Origin: JBBCJT01 sp037190665 | Lineage (GTDB): Bacteria > Pseudomonadota > Alphaproteobacteria > Acetobacterales > Acetobacteraceae | DNA: 19,188 bases | NCBI GenBank assembly: GCA_037190665.1 | Contig: JBBCJT010000173.1 | Coordinates: 1-19,188 of the forward strand | Reading direction: 5' to 3' | In this document: piece by piece, positions 1 through 7,749 of the stretch | Layout of the letters: every line of letters begins with the position of its first letter | Numbering within the stretch: position 1 is the first letter of the stretch | Made by a program: the position numbers and the translations under genes | Notes under the pieces: model-generated | The model's input: only the letters and a program-made list of their open reading frames with translations | The model's database searches: none | What the model was told of the DNA's origin: nothing

Positions 1-378
1 GCTGAAGCGCACGTCCTCCGCCGTCAGCGTCGCGCCGGAGGGGAAGCGCATGCCCTGGCGGATCTTGAAGCGCATCGCCTTGCCGTCCGGGCGCATCGCC
101 CATTCGGTGGCGACCGCCGGGCGGATGGTGATGTAGTCGCCCGGGTCCATGGTGACGAGGCTGTCGTAGCAGGCGTGCGCCGTCATCGGACTGGAGTACT
201 GGGCGATGCGCGCCGGATCGAGCGTGACGGTGTCGCTGATGTCGAGTGCGATGATCAGCGTGGTGCGCCGGCTCGCGCTCTGTGCCGCCGCGTCGCGGAT
301 GGCGACGAACGGACTCGCCGCCCCGAAGGCGGCGGCGATCCCGAACAGGCTGCGCCGGTCGATCGGCAGATGCGTCAT
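1..378 (-). CDS. ABC transporter solute-binding protein, family 5 (partial, C-terminus off the left edge)
   Basis: The first 126 residues of a periplasmic binding protein of the oligopeptide/dipeptide/nickel type (SBP_bac_5), which delivers a peptide or similar small solute to an inner-membrane ABC permease. The N-terminus has DRRSLFG followed by an alanine-rich hydrophobic stretch (residues 8-33), which reads as a signal peptide and possibly a Tat signal. The mature part shows family hallmarks: DTVTLDPA near residue 54, then RPAVATEW, DGKAMRFKIRQGMRF and LTAEDVRFS up to the edge. The ATG at 378 is preceded by a strong Shine-Dalgarno (GGGGAGGA) lying in the end of the upstream hydratase gene, only 3 bp away, so the two are cotranscribed. 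Permease and ATPase genes probably follow beyond the left edge. The substrate is unknown; the family name is secure, the ligand is not. Confidence 0.9.
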   Translation of the reverse strand, partial: MTHLPIDRRSLFGIAAAFGAASPFVAIRDAAAQSASRRTTLIIALDISDTVTLDPARIAQYSSPMTAHACYDSLVTMDPGDYITIRPAVATEWAMRPDGKAMRFKIRQGMRFPSGATLTAEDVRFS

Positions 379-381
379 CGT

Positions 382-1194
382 TCAGTCCTCCCCTGGTCCT
401 CTGGCCGGTGCGGCGTCCGCCCGGCGTCTGTTCTCGAAGGCGGCGATGCCCGTGCGATGCGCCTCGCCGCTGAAGCAGAGCGCGTTGATCTCGCGCTCGT
501 AGGCCAGCCCCGCCGCCAGCGGCATGGACAACGCCGCCCGCGTCGCCGCCTTCACCGCCCGCGTCGCCTGTGCCGGATGGGTGGCGATGCGCTGCGCGAG
601 CGCCGACGCGGCCCCGGCCACCGCCGCGTCGTCTTCCACGATGTCGACCAGGCCGATGCGCAGCGCCTCCGCCGCGTCGACCGGATCGCCGGTCAGCATC
701 AGCCGCATGGCCTGCCCGTAGCCGACGAGCCGCGGCAGCATCTGCGTCGCCCCGCCGCCGCCGATCCAGCCGTGCTTCACCTCCGGCTGGCCGAAGCGCG
801 CGCCGCGCCCGGCGATGCGGATATCGGCCGCCATCGCCATCTCCAGCCCGCCGCCCAGCACCCAGCCGTGCAGGCAGGCGACCACCGGGCGCGTCAGCGC
901 GCGGATCACGTCCGCGTATTCGCGCCGGTCGCGGAAATCCCAGGCCGAGCTGTAGAGCGCGAGCGAGCCGATATCGCTGCCCGCGCAGAAACCCTTGGGG
1001 CCCTCGCCGCGCAGCACCACGACCCGGATGTCGGGATCCGCCTCGATGGCCGCGCAATGGGCGACCAGCGCATCGGTCATGGCGACGGTCATGGCATTGA
1101 GCTTGGCCGGCCGGTCCAGAGTGAGGACCGCTACCGCGCCGTCGCGGGCCAGGTGCACGCGACCGTCCTGCATATCGATCTGGCGATCGTCCAT
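382..1194 (-). CDS. Enoyl-CoA hydratase/isomerase (crotonase family)
   Basis: A 270-residue crotonase-fold protein, usual length for the family, expected to hydrate or isomerise an enoyl-CoA in the cytoplasm. The CoA/oxyanion-hole motif GFCAGSDIGSL lies near residues 68-78. GGGLEMAMAAD carries the first catalytic glutamate (E118) and FGQPEVKHGWIGGGGATQ the second (E138). The 20-residue spacing matches E144/E164 of rat mitochondrial hydratase, so hydratase activity is plausible, although many paralogues with both residues act on other acyl-CoAs. The start is uncertain: the ATG at 1194 is used here, but a TTG at 1203 has a better-placed AGGGA upstream and would add three residues. It is first in a minus-strand unit with the solute-binding protein and is divergent from the 2-hydroxyacid dehydrogenase, which suggests a transport-plus-degradation module. 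Confidence 0.88.
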   Translation of the reverse strand: MDDRQIDMQDGRVHLARDGAVAVLTLDRPAKLNAMTVAMTDALVAHCAAIEADPDIRVVVLRGEGPKGFCAGSDIGSLALYSSAWDFRDRREYADVIRALTRPVVACLHGWVLGGGLEMAMAADIRIAGRGARFGQPEVKHGWIGGGGATQMLPRLVGYGQAMRLMLTGDPVDAAEALRIGLVDIVEDDAAVAGAASALAQRIATHPAQATRAVKAATRAALSMPLAAGLAYEREINALCFSGEAHRTGIAAFENRRRADAAPARGPGED

Positions 1195-1228
1195 GCGCCC
1201 CAAAACGTTCCCTGCCGTGCGTTACCGT

Positions 1229-1246
1229 ATGCCGGCTTGCGGGCAT
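1229..1246. promoter_or_regulatory. Imperfect palindrome in a divergent intergenic region, candidate operator
   Basis: ATGCCGGC-TT-GCGGGCAT is an 18-bp inverted repeat with 8-bp arms, one mismatch and a 2-bp centre. It lies in the 133-bp gap between the divergent hydratase (start 1194) and 2-hydroxyacid dehydrogenase (start 1337). It could bind a dimeric regulator controlling both directions. No regulator gene is in the window and GC-rich DNA yields such repeats by chance, so this is tentative. Confidence 0.3.
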
Positions 1247-1323
1247 CACAACAGCTTCGCCGCCCGACCACAAGCGGCCGGTTGCGCGCTGCGCACGCCC
1301 ATGCAGCAATGCGCGCCAACGAT

Positions 1324-1330
1324 AGGGGGA
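1324..1330 (+). promoter_or_regulatory. Ribosome binding site that sets a GTG start
   Basis: AGGGGGA lies 6 nt before the GTG at 1337. It decides the start of the 2-hydroxyacid dehydrogenase: the in-frame ATG at 1301 and the start-like codon at 995 have no comparable site, and 995 would run through the divergent hydratase gene. Confidence 0.6.
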
Positions 1331-1336
1331 CGCCAA

Positions 1337-2344
1337 GTGCATACGGCGACCGGCGCGCGCATCCTGCTCACCCACTCGCCGCAGATGCGGGCGCTGTACT
1401 ACCGGAACGGGCCGCAGGACGCGCTCGCGGCCCTCGGCACGCTGACGCTGCACGAGCGCGAGGAGGAGCTGTCGCCGGCCGAACTGATCGCCGCGGCGCA
1501 GGGCGCGCAGGTGATCGTGGCGCATCGCGCCACCCCCGTCCCGGCCGAGGTGTTCGCCGCCCTGCCAGATCTCGTCGCGGTCGTCCGTTGCGCGATGGAC
1601 ACGCGCAACATCGCGATCCCCGCCGCCTCCGCCGCCGGCGTGCTGGTCACGCGCGCCTCGCCCGGCTTCGTGCCGGCGGTGGCCGAGCTCGCAGTCGGGA
1701 TGATGATCGACCTCGGCCGCGGGGTCGGCCTCTATGCCGGGGCCTACCGGGCCGGCAACGAGCCGTCGCAGGCCATGGGACGGCAGCTCTCGGGCGCGGT
1801 GCTCGGCATCCTCGGTTACGGCGCGATCGGGCGGCATCTGGGCCGGCTCGGCATCGCGCTGGGGATGGAGGTGCTGGCCGCCGACCCCTTCGTGACCGGG
1901 GCCGAGCCGGGCGTGACGCTGTGCCCCATGGCGGAGGTGCTGGCGCGGGCGGATTTCCTCGTCTGCCTTGTCGTCGCCAACGACAGCACCGACAACCTGA
2001 TGAACGCCGCCGCCTTCGCCGCGATGAAGCGCGGCAGCTACTTCCTCAACCTCTCGCGCGGCGCGCTGGTTGACGAGGCCGCGCTGGAGGCGGCGCTGGA
2101 CAGCGGGCAGCTCGCCGGCGCGGCGCTGGATGTGGGCCGCCACGGCGACCAGATGCCGCCCCCGCGCCTTGCCGCGCGGCGGGACGTGGTCGCCACGCCG
2201 CATGTCGGCGGGCTGACGCAGCAGGCGGTCGACCATCAGGCCTTCGAGACGACGCGGCAGGCGGCGGCGATCCTGCGGGGCGAGGCGCCGGCCGGCAGCA
2301 TGAACGCCGAAGCCGCCACCCGGCTCGCGCGGATGCGCGGCTGA
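1337..2344 (+). CDS. D-isomer-specific 2-hydroxyacid dehydrogenase
   Basis: A 335-residue NAD-dependent oxidoreductase of the formate/D-glycerate dehydrogenase type, interconverting a 2-hydroxy acid and a 2-oxo acid in the cytoplasm. The Rossmann motif is G160-Y-G-A-I-G165. Asp183 at the end of the second strand favours NAD over NADP. NLSRGALVDE gives the substrate-binding/catalytic Arg241, and ATPHVGG gives the catalytic His289. The usual DVFxxEP stretch that supplies the glutamate partner of the histidine reads LDVGRHGDQMPPP here, so Asp271 may replace the glutamate; this marks a divergent subfamily. The GTG start is chosen for its Shine-Dalgarno. The stop TGA shares one base with the ATG of the following MaoC gene, so the two are translationally coupled. 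The substrate is not predictable. Confidence 0.88.
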   Translation: MHTATGARILLTHSPQMRALYYRNGPQDALAALGTLTLHEREEELSPAELIAAAQGAQVIVAHRATPVPAEVFAALPDLVAVVRCAMDTRNIAIPAASAAGVLVTRASPGFVPAVAELAVGMMIDLGRGVGLYAGAYRAGNEPSQAMGRQLSGAVLGILGYGAIGRHLGRLGIALGMEVLAADPFVTGAEPGVTLCPMAEVLARADFLVCLVVANDSTDNLMNAAAFAAMKRGSYFLNLSRGALVDEAALEAALDSGQLAGAALDVGRHGDQMPPPRLAARRDVVATPHVGGLTQQAVDHQAFETTRQAAAILRGEAPAGSMNAEAATRLARMRG

Positions 2345-2820
2345 TGGCGGCGCTGGCCGCGGAGTTTCCGTGGCTGATGGCGGCGGAGACCGTCAGCTTC
2401 ACCAAGCAGGTGACGGCGGAGGACATCCACCTGTTCGCCCGCGTCACCGGCGACCATGACCCGATCCATGTCGATCCCGAAGCCGCGCGCGCGGCCGGCT
2501 TCGCCGACATCATCGCCCATGGCGGGCTGACGCTGGGGCTGGTCTCCACCACCGCGAGCCGGATCAGCCAGCTCGCGAAGTCGCGGGGCTTTCCCGGCGT
2601 GTCGGTCTCGCTCGGCTACGACCGCGTGCGCTTCCCGCGCCCGGTGCTGGCGGGCGAGTACCTGACCGCGACCTACACGCTGGGGCGGTGGGACGGTGCG
2701 AAGCGGCGCACGGTCTCCGCCATCGCGGTCACCGCCGCCGACGGCGCGGTGGTCGCCGCCGGCGAGCACGTGATGGCGTGGATCATGCCGCCTGGGCCGG
2801 CCAGCGCGGGGTCAGCGTGA
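2344..2820 (+). CDS. MaoC-family (hydratase 2, R-specific enoyl-CoA hydratase-like) protein
   Basis: A 158-residue single hot-dog domain protein, the normal size for PhaJ-like hydratases that add water to trans-2-enoyl-CoA to give (R)-3-hydroxyacyl-CoA. The signature GDHDPIHVD at residues 36-44 holds the catalytic pair D37 and H42, spaced as D31/H36 in Aeromonas PhaJ. The normal Asn of GDxNPxH is Asp here. IAHGGLTLGL follows as the conserved HG segment. The gene overlaps the upstream dehydrogenase stop by one base. Its last 38 bp lie antisense to the end of the minus-strand shikimate-dehydrogenase-like gene. Function as an acyl-CoA hydratase is likely; chain length and physiological substrate are unknown. 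Confidence 0.87.
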   Translation: MAALAAEFPWLMAAETVSFTKQVTAEDIHLFARVTGDHDPIHVDPEAARAAGFADIIAHGGLTLGLVSTTASRISQLAKSRGFPGVSVSLGYDRVRFPRPVLAGEYLTATYTLGRWDGAKRRTVSAIAVTAADGAVVAAGEHVMAWIMPPGPASAGSA

Positions 2821-3604
2821 AACCGAAGAACTCCGCCGCGCTGATTGCCTGCCCCTCGTTCATCGCGGCGCCGTCCTGGGTGCGGTGGCCGGCGGCCCGC
2901 GCGGCAGCCAGCAGGGGCGTGACCGTGGCCGAGATCACCGCATCGGCGACGAGCCCACCCGCCGCCATCCGCGCCGGATCGAACGGCAGCGCCGTCTCCC
3001 CCCGCATGCCCAGCGGCGTGGCGTTCACGGCGACGGTGCAGCCGGACGGATCGGCCGGTCCCGTCACGGCGCGGCAGGCGGGAAACGCCTCCCGCAGGCG
3101 CGCGGCGAGGGCTTCGGCGCGCGCGGCGTCGGTATCGGCGATGACGAGCGAGGCCACGCCCGCCTCGGCCAGCGCGTCCGCGACGGCGGCCCCCGCCCCG
3201 CCCGCGCCGACCACCAGCGCGGCGGCCCCGCGCGGATCCACTCCGCTCGCCTCGCGCATCGCACGCACGCAGCCGATGCCGTCGAACATGTCGCCTTCCC
3301 AGCCATCGGCCGTGCGGCGCATCACGTTCACCGCGTCGATGCGCACGGCGCGCGGCGACACGCGGGCGCAGAGCGCCAGCGCGTGGTGCTTGATCGGCAT
3401 GGTGATGAACATCCCGTCGAAATTGCCGACGTGCCACAGGCCGTTGATCGCCGCCTCGGCGCCTTCGGGGCCGACCTCCATCGGCAGCAGCACGGCATTC
3501 GCGCCCAGCTCGGCGAACAGTGCGTTGAACCGGCCCGGCGAGCGCGCCTGCTTCAGCGGCGTGCCCAGGATCGCGAACAGCCGCGTCGCCCCGTCGATGG
3601 CCAT
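2783..3604 (-). CDS. Shikimate dehydrogenase-like NAD(P) oxidoreductase (AroE family, atypical)
   Basis: A 273-residue protein with the complete AroE layout. The N-terminal substrate domain contains MPIK, the catalytic lysine. The Rossmann motif VVGAGGAGAA and the NATPLGM segment follow, then a C-terminal TPLLAAAR...GAAMNEGQ helix region with the conserved glutamine. It would catalyse NAD(P)-linked oxidation/reduction of a shikimate-like cyclic hydroxy acid. The substrate-binding loop differs: the usual HSxSP reads QARSP, so the first of the two serines that hold the shikimate carboxylate is alanine, and the NTD segment reads MFD. This suggests a paralogue with another substrate rather than the housekeeping aroE. 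The start ATG at 3604 has GGAGGA 6 nt upstream. The 3' end overlaps the convergent MaoC gene by 38 bp. Confidence 0.82.
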   Translation of the reverse strand: MAIDGATRLFAILGTPLKQARSPGRFNALFAELGANAVLLPMEVGPEGAEAAINGLWHVGNFDGMFITMPIKHHALALCARVSPRAVRIDAVNVMRRTADGWEGDMFDGIGCVRAMREASGVDPRGAAALVVGAGGAGAAVADALAEAGVASLVIADTDAARAEALAARLREAFPACRAVTGPADPSGCTVAVNATPLGMRGETALPFDPARMAAGGLVADAVISATVTPLLAAARAAGHRTQDGAAMNEGQAISAAEFFGFTLTPRWPAQAA

Positions 3605-3655
3605 GACGTTTCCTCCGCCCTTCGTTGGGCCGAGATATCGCAGCGGACCCGCACA
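3605..3655. promoter_or_regulatory. Short divergent promoter region
   Basis: Only 51 bp separate the starts of the shikimate-dehydrogenase-like gene (minus) and the acyl-CoA dehydrogenase (plus). Both promoters must lie here or reach into the neighbouring coding sequence. A symmetric GATATC at 3634-3639 is the most AT-rich element and could serve as a -10 in either direction. The minus side has a clear Shine-Dalgarno; the plus side has none, so the acyl-CoA dehydrogenase message may be leaderless or poorly initiated. No convincing -35 was found. Confidence 0.35.
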
Positions 3656-4807
3656 ATGACCAGCGAGCTTGCCGACCTGCCGGAACGCCACCGGCTGATC
3701 CGCGACACCGCGCGCGACTTCGCACAGGGCGAGATCGCACCGATCGCCGCCACGCTCGATGCCGAGTCGCGGTATCCGGCGGAGCTGTACGGCCGGCTCG
3801 CCGGACTGGGCCTGTTCGGCGTCACCGTGCCCGAAGCCCTCGGCGGGGCGGGCGCGGACACGCTCGCCTATGCCGTGGTGATGGAGGAGATCGCGCGCGG
3901 CTACGCGAGCGTGGCGGACCAGATCGGGCTCGTCGAACTCGTCGCCACGCTGCTCGCCGAACACGGCACGCCCGCGCAGCAGGATCGCTACCTGCGTCCG
4001 CTGCTGCGCGCCGAACGCCGCTGCGCCTATGCGCTGACGGAGCCGGAGGCGGGATCGGACCTCGCCGGGCTCAAGACCGTCGCACGGCGCGACGGCGAGG
4101 GCTGGCGGCTGACCGGCGAGAAGATCTGGATCCACAACGCGCCGGTCGCGGATTTCGCGGTGGTGCTGGCGCGCACCGACCCGGCCGCCGGGCATCGCGG
4201 GATGAGCATCTTCCTCGTGGATGCCGACCAGCCCGGCTTCGTGCGCGGCCGGGCGGAGCACAAGATGGGCCAGCGCGCCTCCCCGCTCGGCGCGCTCGCC
4301 TTCCAGGACATGGCGCTGGGCGCGGATGCGCGGCTGGGGCCGGAGGGGCGCGGCTTCCACATGATGATGTCGGTGCTCGAGAAGGGCCGCGTCGGCATCG
4401 GCGCGCTCGCGGTGGGCATCCTCGAGGCCGCGTTGCAGGCCTCCATCGCGCAGGCGCAGATGCGCCGGCAGTTCGGCCAGCGCATCGCGGAATTCCAGGC
4501 GGTGCAGTGGATGATCGCCGATATGGCGAAGGACACGCACGCCGCGCGGCTGATGGTCCGCGCGGCGGCGACGGCGCTCGACAACGGAACGCCCGCGACA
4601 CTGCAGGCGAGCATGGCGAAGTGCTTCGCATCGGATGCCGCGGTGGCGCACACGGCGAATGCGGTGCAGGTCCATGGCGGCAGCGGCTACGTGCAGGGGG
4701 CGGAAGTGGAACGGCTCTATCGTGATGCCAAGATCACGCAGATCTACGAGGGCACCAACCAGATCCAGCGCATGATCATGGCGCGCCACCTGCTGGGTCG
4801 CGGCTGA
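3656..4807 (+). CDS. Acyl-CoA dehydrogenase
   Basis: A 383-residue FAD flavoprotein of normal acyl-CoA dehydrogenase length that introduces a 2,3-double bond in an acyl-CoA and passes electrons to ETF. An N-terminal helical domain is followed by the family signature CAYALTEPEAGSDLAGLK near residues 123-140, a middle beta domain with KIWIHNA, and the C-terminal helical domain with QFGQRIAEFQAVQ. The catalytic base is Glu365 in IYEGTNQIQ, the short-chain/butyryl type position. The ATG at 3656 gives a standard N-terminus but lacks a clear Shine-Dalgarno. It is first of an operon with a short-chain dehydrogenase (1-bp gap), a MaoC protein, an amidohydrolase and a COG0523 GTPase. The exact acyl chain is unknown. 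Confidence 0.93.
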   Translation: MTSELADLPERHRLIRDTARDFAQGEIAPIAATLDAESRYPAELYGRLAGLGLFGVTVPEALGGAGADTLAYAVVMEEIARGYASVADQIGLVELVATLLAEHGTPAQQDRYLRPLLRAERRCAYALTEPEAGSDLAGLKTVARRDGEGWRLTGEKIWIHNAPVADFAVVLARTDPAAGHRGMSIFLVDADQPGFVRGRAEHKMGQRASPLGALAFQDMALGADARLGPEGRGFHMMMSVLEKGRVGIGALAVGILEAALQASIAQAQMRRQFGQRIAEFQAVQWMIADMAKDTHAARLMVRAAATALDNGTPATLQASMAKCFASDAAVAHTANAVQVHGGSGYVQGAEVERLYRDAKITQIYEGTNQIQRMIMARHLLGRG

Positions 4808-4808
4808 G

Positions 4809-5579
4809 ATGACAGAGCAACGCAAGGTCGCTTTCGTCACCGGCGCGCGGCGCGGCATCGGCCGCGCCATCGCCCTCGCGCTGGCGGGGCGGGGCTACGA
4901 TCTGGTGCTCAACGACATCGCCGCCGACGAGGCGGCGGAGGCCACGCTGCACGACATCGCGCAGGCCGGCGCGCGCGCGGCCTTCGTGCCGGGCGACATC
5001 GCGCAGGCGGACGGCCATGCGGGTCTGGTGGACGCGGCGTGGGACGCCTTCGGCCGGCTGGACGCGCTGGTGAACAATGCCGGCGTCTCCGTCGCGCGAC
5101 GCGGCGACATGCTGGAGGAGGACATCGCCGATATCGACCGGGTGCTGGGCATCAACATGCGCGGCCCCTGGCTGCTGACGGCGGAGGTCGCGCGGCGCTG
5201 GGTCGCCGAGCCGCCGCGCGAGGGCCGCGCGGTGGTGTTCATCACCTCCGCCAACGCCGTCCTCGCCAGCCCCGACCGCGCGAGCTACGTCGTCAGCAAG
5301 GCGGCGCTGTCGATGGTGGCGAAGCTGTTCGCGCTGCGCCTCGCACCGCACGGCATCCCGGTGCACGAGATCCGCCCCGGCGTGATCGCCACCGACATGA
5401 CGGCGGTGGCCAAGGACCGCTACGACAGGCGCATCGCTGACGGCATGAGCCCGATCGCGCGCTGGGGCCAGCCGGAGGATATCGGCCGCGCCGTTGCGGC
5501 ACTGGTTGCCGGCGACATTCCCTTCACCACGGGCGACGCCTTCCACATCGATGGCGGCCTGCATCTGGCGAGGCTGTAG
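4809..5579 (+). CDS. Short-chain dehydrogenase/reductase (classical SDR, FabG-like)
   Basis: A 256-residue cytoplasmic NAD(P)-dependent oxidoreductase. It has the classical SDR set: cofactor motif TGARRGIG at residues 11-18, NNAG at 89-92, and catalytic N116, S147, Y160 and K164 in the YxxxK arrangement. PGVIATDM follows, and the protein ends with the usual DGG sequence. The residue after the second strand is N-D (D36), which favours NAD. Length and motifs are those of 3-hydroxyacyl-CoA/ACP or polyol dehydrogenases; next to an acyl-CoA dehydrogenase and a MaoC hydratase it could oxidise the 3-hydroxyacyl-CoA intermediate, which is inference. It starts 1 bp after the acyl-CoA dehydrogenase stop. 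Confidence 0.92.
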   Translation: MTEQRKVAFVTGARRGIGRAIALALAGRGYDLVLNDIAADEAAEATLHDIAQAGARAAFVPGDIAQADGHAGLVDAAWDAFGRLDALVNNAGVSVARRGDMLEEDIADIDRVLGINMRGPWLLTAEVARRWVAEPPREGRAVVFITSANAVLASPDRASYVVSKAALSMVAKLFALRLAPHGIPVHEIRPGVIATDMTAVAKDRYDRRIADGMSPIARWGQPEDIGRAVAALVAGDIPFTTGDAFHIDGGLHLARL

Positions 5580-5583
5580 GACG

Positions 5584-6075
5584 ATGGCACGTGAGATGAC
5601 CGCCGGCTTCCACGCTTACGAGGAGGTGGAGGAAGGCGACTGGTTCGCCACGCCGGGCATCATGGTGGGGGAGGCGCAGGTGCTCGCCTTCGCCGGCCTG
5701 TCGGGCGATTTCTTCGAGATCCATGTCGACGACGAGTACGCGCGCGGCATGGGCTTCCCCGGCCGCGTGGCGCACGGGATCCTCGGCCTCGCGCTGACGG
5801 ACGGGCTGAAGAACCGCTCCGAGGCGCGGTTCCGCGGCGTGGCCTCGCTGTCCTGGAGCTGGAATTTCCGCGGCCCGATCCTGATCGGCGACCGCATCTC
5901 CGCCACCGTCCGCGTCGCGGCCAAGCGCATGACCAAGCGCCCCGACCGCGGCATCCTCACGCTCGCCATCACGGTGAAGAACCAGCGCGGCGAGATCGTG
6001 CAGGAGGGCGAGAACCTGCTGATGGTGCTGACGCGCGAAGGCGCTGCCGCGCTGGGCCACGCGCCGAAGGCGTAG
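5584..6075 (+). CDS. MaoC-family dehydratase (second copy)
   Basis: A 163-residue hot-dog-fold protein. FAGLSGDFFEIHVDDEYARGMGFPGRVAHG at residues 36-65 carries the hydratase-2 pattern with catalytic D42 and H47 and the later HG. The canonical DFNPLH reads DFFEIH, with Asn and Pro replaced, so the pocket differs from PhaJ and from the other MaoC protein in this window. The start ATG at 5584 lies 4 bp after the dehydrogenase stop, with AGGAC just upstream; an upstream in-frame codon at 5494 would only read through the previous gene. It is probably an enoyl-CoA hydratase in the same pathway as the acyl-CoA dehydrogenase and SDR. Confidence 0.87.
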   Translation: MAREMTAGFHAYEEVEEGDWFATPGIMVGEAQVLAFAGLSGDFFEIHVDDEYARGMGFPGRVAHGILGLALTDGLKNRSEARFRGVASLSWSWNFRGPILIGDRISATVRVAAKRMTKRPDRGILTLAITVKNQRGEIVQEGENLLMVLTREGAAALGHAPKA

Positions 6076-6108
6076 CATGCGCCGCCGCCCGGGAGGACAA
6101 CACGCCGC

Positions 6109-7749
6109 ATGACCGCACCTGTCACCATCTTCACCGCGCGCCGCATCGTCACGATGGATCCGGCCCGGCCCGGGGCGACGCATGTCGCGGTGCGCGACGG
6201 GCGCATCCTCGCGGTGGGCGGCCCGGCGGAGATGGCCGACTTCCCCTCGGCCGAACTCAACGACAGCTTCGCCGGCAGCGTGCTGATGCCCGGTTTCGTG
6301 GAAGGCCATTCGCATCTCCTGGAAGGCGCGGTCTGGCGCGACCCGTATCTGGGCTTCTTCGACAGGCGCGATCCGGATGGCAGGATCTGGCCCGGCCTGA
6401 AGGATATGGAAGCCGTCATCGCGCGGCTGCGGCAGGCCACGCAGGCCAAACCCTCCGGCAGCATCACCGCCTGGGGCTTCGATCCGCTGCTCTTCGGAGG
6501 CCGGCGGATGGTGCAGGCGGATCTCGACCGCGTGTCCACGGACCGCCCGGTCGTGGTGACGCACGCATCCGGCCACACCATGAACCTGAACGGCGTGGCG
6601 ATGGCCATGGCCGGCTACGACCGCGCCAACGACCTCGACGGTCTCGTGCGCGGCGAGGACGGGCGCCCCACCGGGGAGATACAGGGCCCGGACCTGATGG
6701 GCCGGGTGCGCCGCGTCGTCATCGCCGACATGACGTCGCGCACGATGGACGCCGGCGCGCTCCGCCTGTTCGCCGATCTGGCGCTTCGCGCGGGCGTGAC
6801 CACGGCGACGGACCTGGTCAGCGACATGTCGCCCGCCATCGTCGCGGCCTACCGCGACGCCGCCGCCGATCCGGCCTTCCCGCTGCGCATGGTCCCCGCG
6901 CTGGCGGCACGCGCCTTCCCGCAGGAGGAAGGCCTCGCGCGGTTCAGGGAGCTGCAGGCCACCAGCACGGACAAGCTGCACTTCAGACTGGTGAAGCTGG
7001 TCGTGGACGGATCCATCCAGGGCTTCACCGCCCGTCTGCGCTGGCCCGGCTACCACAACGGCGCAGCGAACGGGCTGTGGTACATCGCACCCTCCGAACT
7101 CGGGGCGATCGTCGAGGCCTGGCACCGTGCGGGCGCGATCCTCAACATCCATACCAACGGCGACGAGGCGACCGAGGCGGCGGTGGAGATGCTGGAGCGC
7201 GCCATCACCGCGTATCCGCGCCCCGATCACCGCCACACGCTGCAGCATTGCCAGATGCCGGACCCGGCGCTGTTCCGCCGCATCAAGGCGCTGGGACTGT
7301 GCTGCAACCTGTTCGCCAACCACATCTACTACTGGGGCGAGGAGCACGTCGCCCAGACGATGGGCCTGTCGCGGGCGCAGCGGATGGATGCCTGCGGAAC
7401 CGCGCTGCGCCTCGGCATCCCGCTCAGCATCCATTCCGACGCCCCGGTCACGCCGCTCGATCCGCTGTTCACGGCGTGGTGCGCGACGAACCGGCTGACG
7501 GCGAAGGGGCGCGTGCTGGGCGAGGGCGAGCGCATCCCGGCGGCCGACGCGCTGCGCGCCATCACGCTGGGTGCCGCGTACACGATGAAGCTGGATCACC
7601 TCGTCGGCAGCATCGAGATCGGCAAGTTCGCCGATTTCGCGGTGCTGGCCGAGGACCCGCTGGATGTCGATCCCGCGCGGCTGAAGGATATCCGGGTGGA
7701 GGCGACGGTGGTCGGCGGCAGGGTCTTTCCCGTCCCGCCGCCGCGGTGA
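6109..7749 (+). CDS. YtcJ-type metal-dependent amidohydrolase (Amidohydro_3)
   Basis: A 546-residue member of the amidohydrolase superfamily, the length typical of YtcJ/N-substituted formamide deformylase-like enzymes that hydrolyse C-N bonds. An N-terminal beta-sandwich strand pair precedes the TIM barrel. Metal-ligand candidates are H67 and H69 in GFVEGHSHL, K296 in LVKLVVDGS as the likely bridging lysine, H348 in NIHTNGDEA, H380 in LQHCQM, and D444 in SIHSDAPV. The C-terminus returns to the sandwich domain with IGKFADFAVL. No signal peptide is visible, so it is cytoplasmic. GGAGG at 6092-6096 lies 12 nt before the ATG. Its stop overlaps the GTG of the COG0523 GTPase, which may supply its metal. 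The substrate is unknown. Confidence 0.9.
   Translation: MTAPVTIFTARRIVTMDPARPGATHVAVRDGRILAVGGPAEMADFPSAELNDSFAGSVLMPGFVEGHSHLLEGAVWRDPYLGFFDRRDPDGRIWPGLKDMEAVIARLRQATQAKPSGSITAWGFDPLLFGGRRMVQADLDRVSTDRPVVVTHASGHTMNLNGVAMAMAGYDRANDLDGLVRGEDGRPTGEIQGPDLMGRVRRVVIADMTSRTMDAGALRLFADLALRAGVTTATDLVSDMSPAIVAAYRDAAADPAFPLRMVPALAARAFPQEEGLARFRELQATSTDKLHFRLVKLVVDGSIQGFTARLRWPGYHNGAANGLWYIAPSELGAIVEAWHRAGAILNIHTNGDEATEAAVEMLERAITAYPRPDHRHTLQHCQMPDPALFRRIKALGLCCNLFANHIYYWGEEHVAQTMGLSRAQRMDACGTALRLGIPLSIHSDAPVTPLDPLFTAWCATNRLTAKGRVLGEGERIPAADALRAITLGAAYTMKLDHLVGSIEIGKFADFAVLAEDPLDVDPARLKDIRVEATVVGGRVFPVPPPR

Noticed and set aside
1283..1295. TGCGC-GCT-GCGCA inverted repeat in the divergent region
   Set aside because: Five-base GC arms are frequent by chance at this base composition.
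995..1336. N-terminal extension of the 2-hydroxyacid dehydrogenase
   Set aside because: It overlaps the well-supported hydratase gene, is Arg/Ser-rich antisense-like sequence, and the GTG at 1337 has a strong ribosome site.
2885..3655. N-terminal extension of the acyl-CoA dehydrogenase
   Set aside because: The extended sequence is an antisense shadow of the AroE-like gene; the ATG at 3656 gives the family's normal N-terminus.
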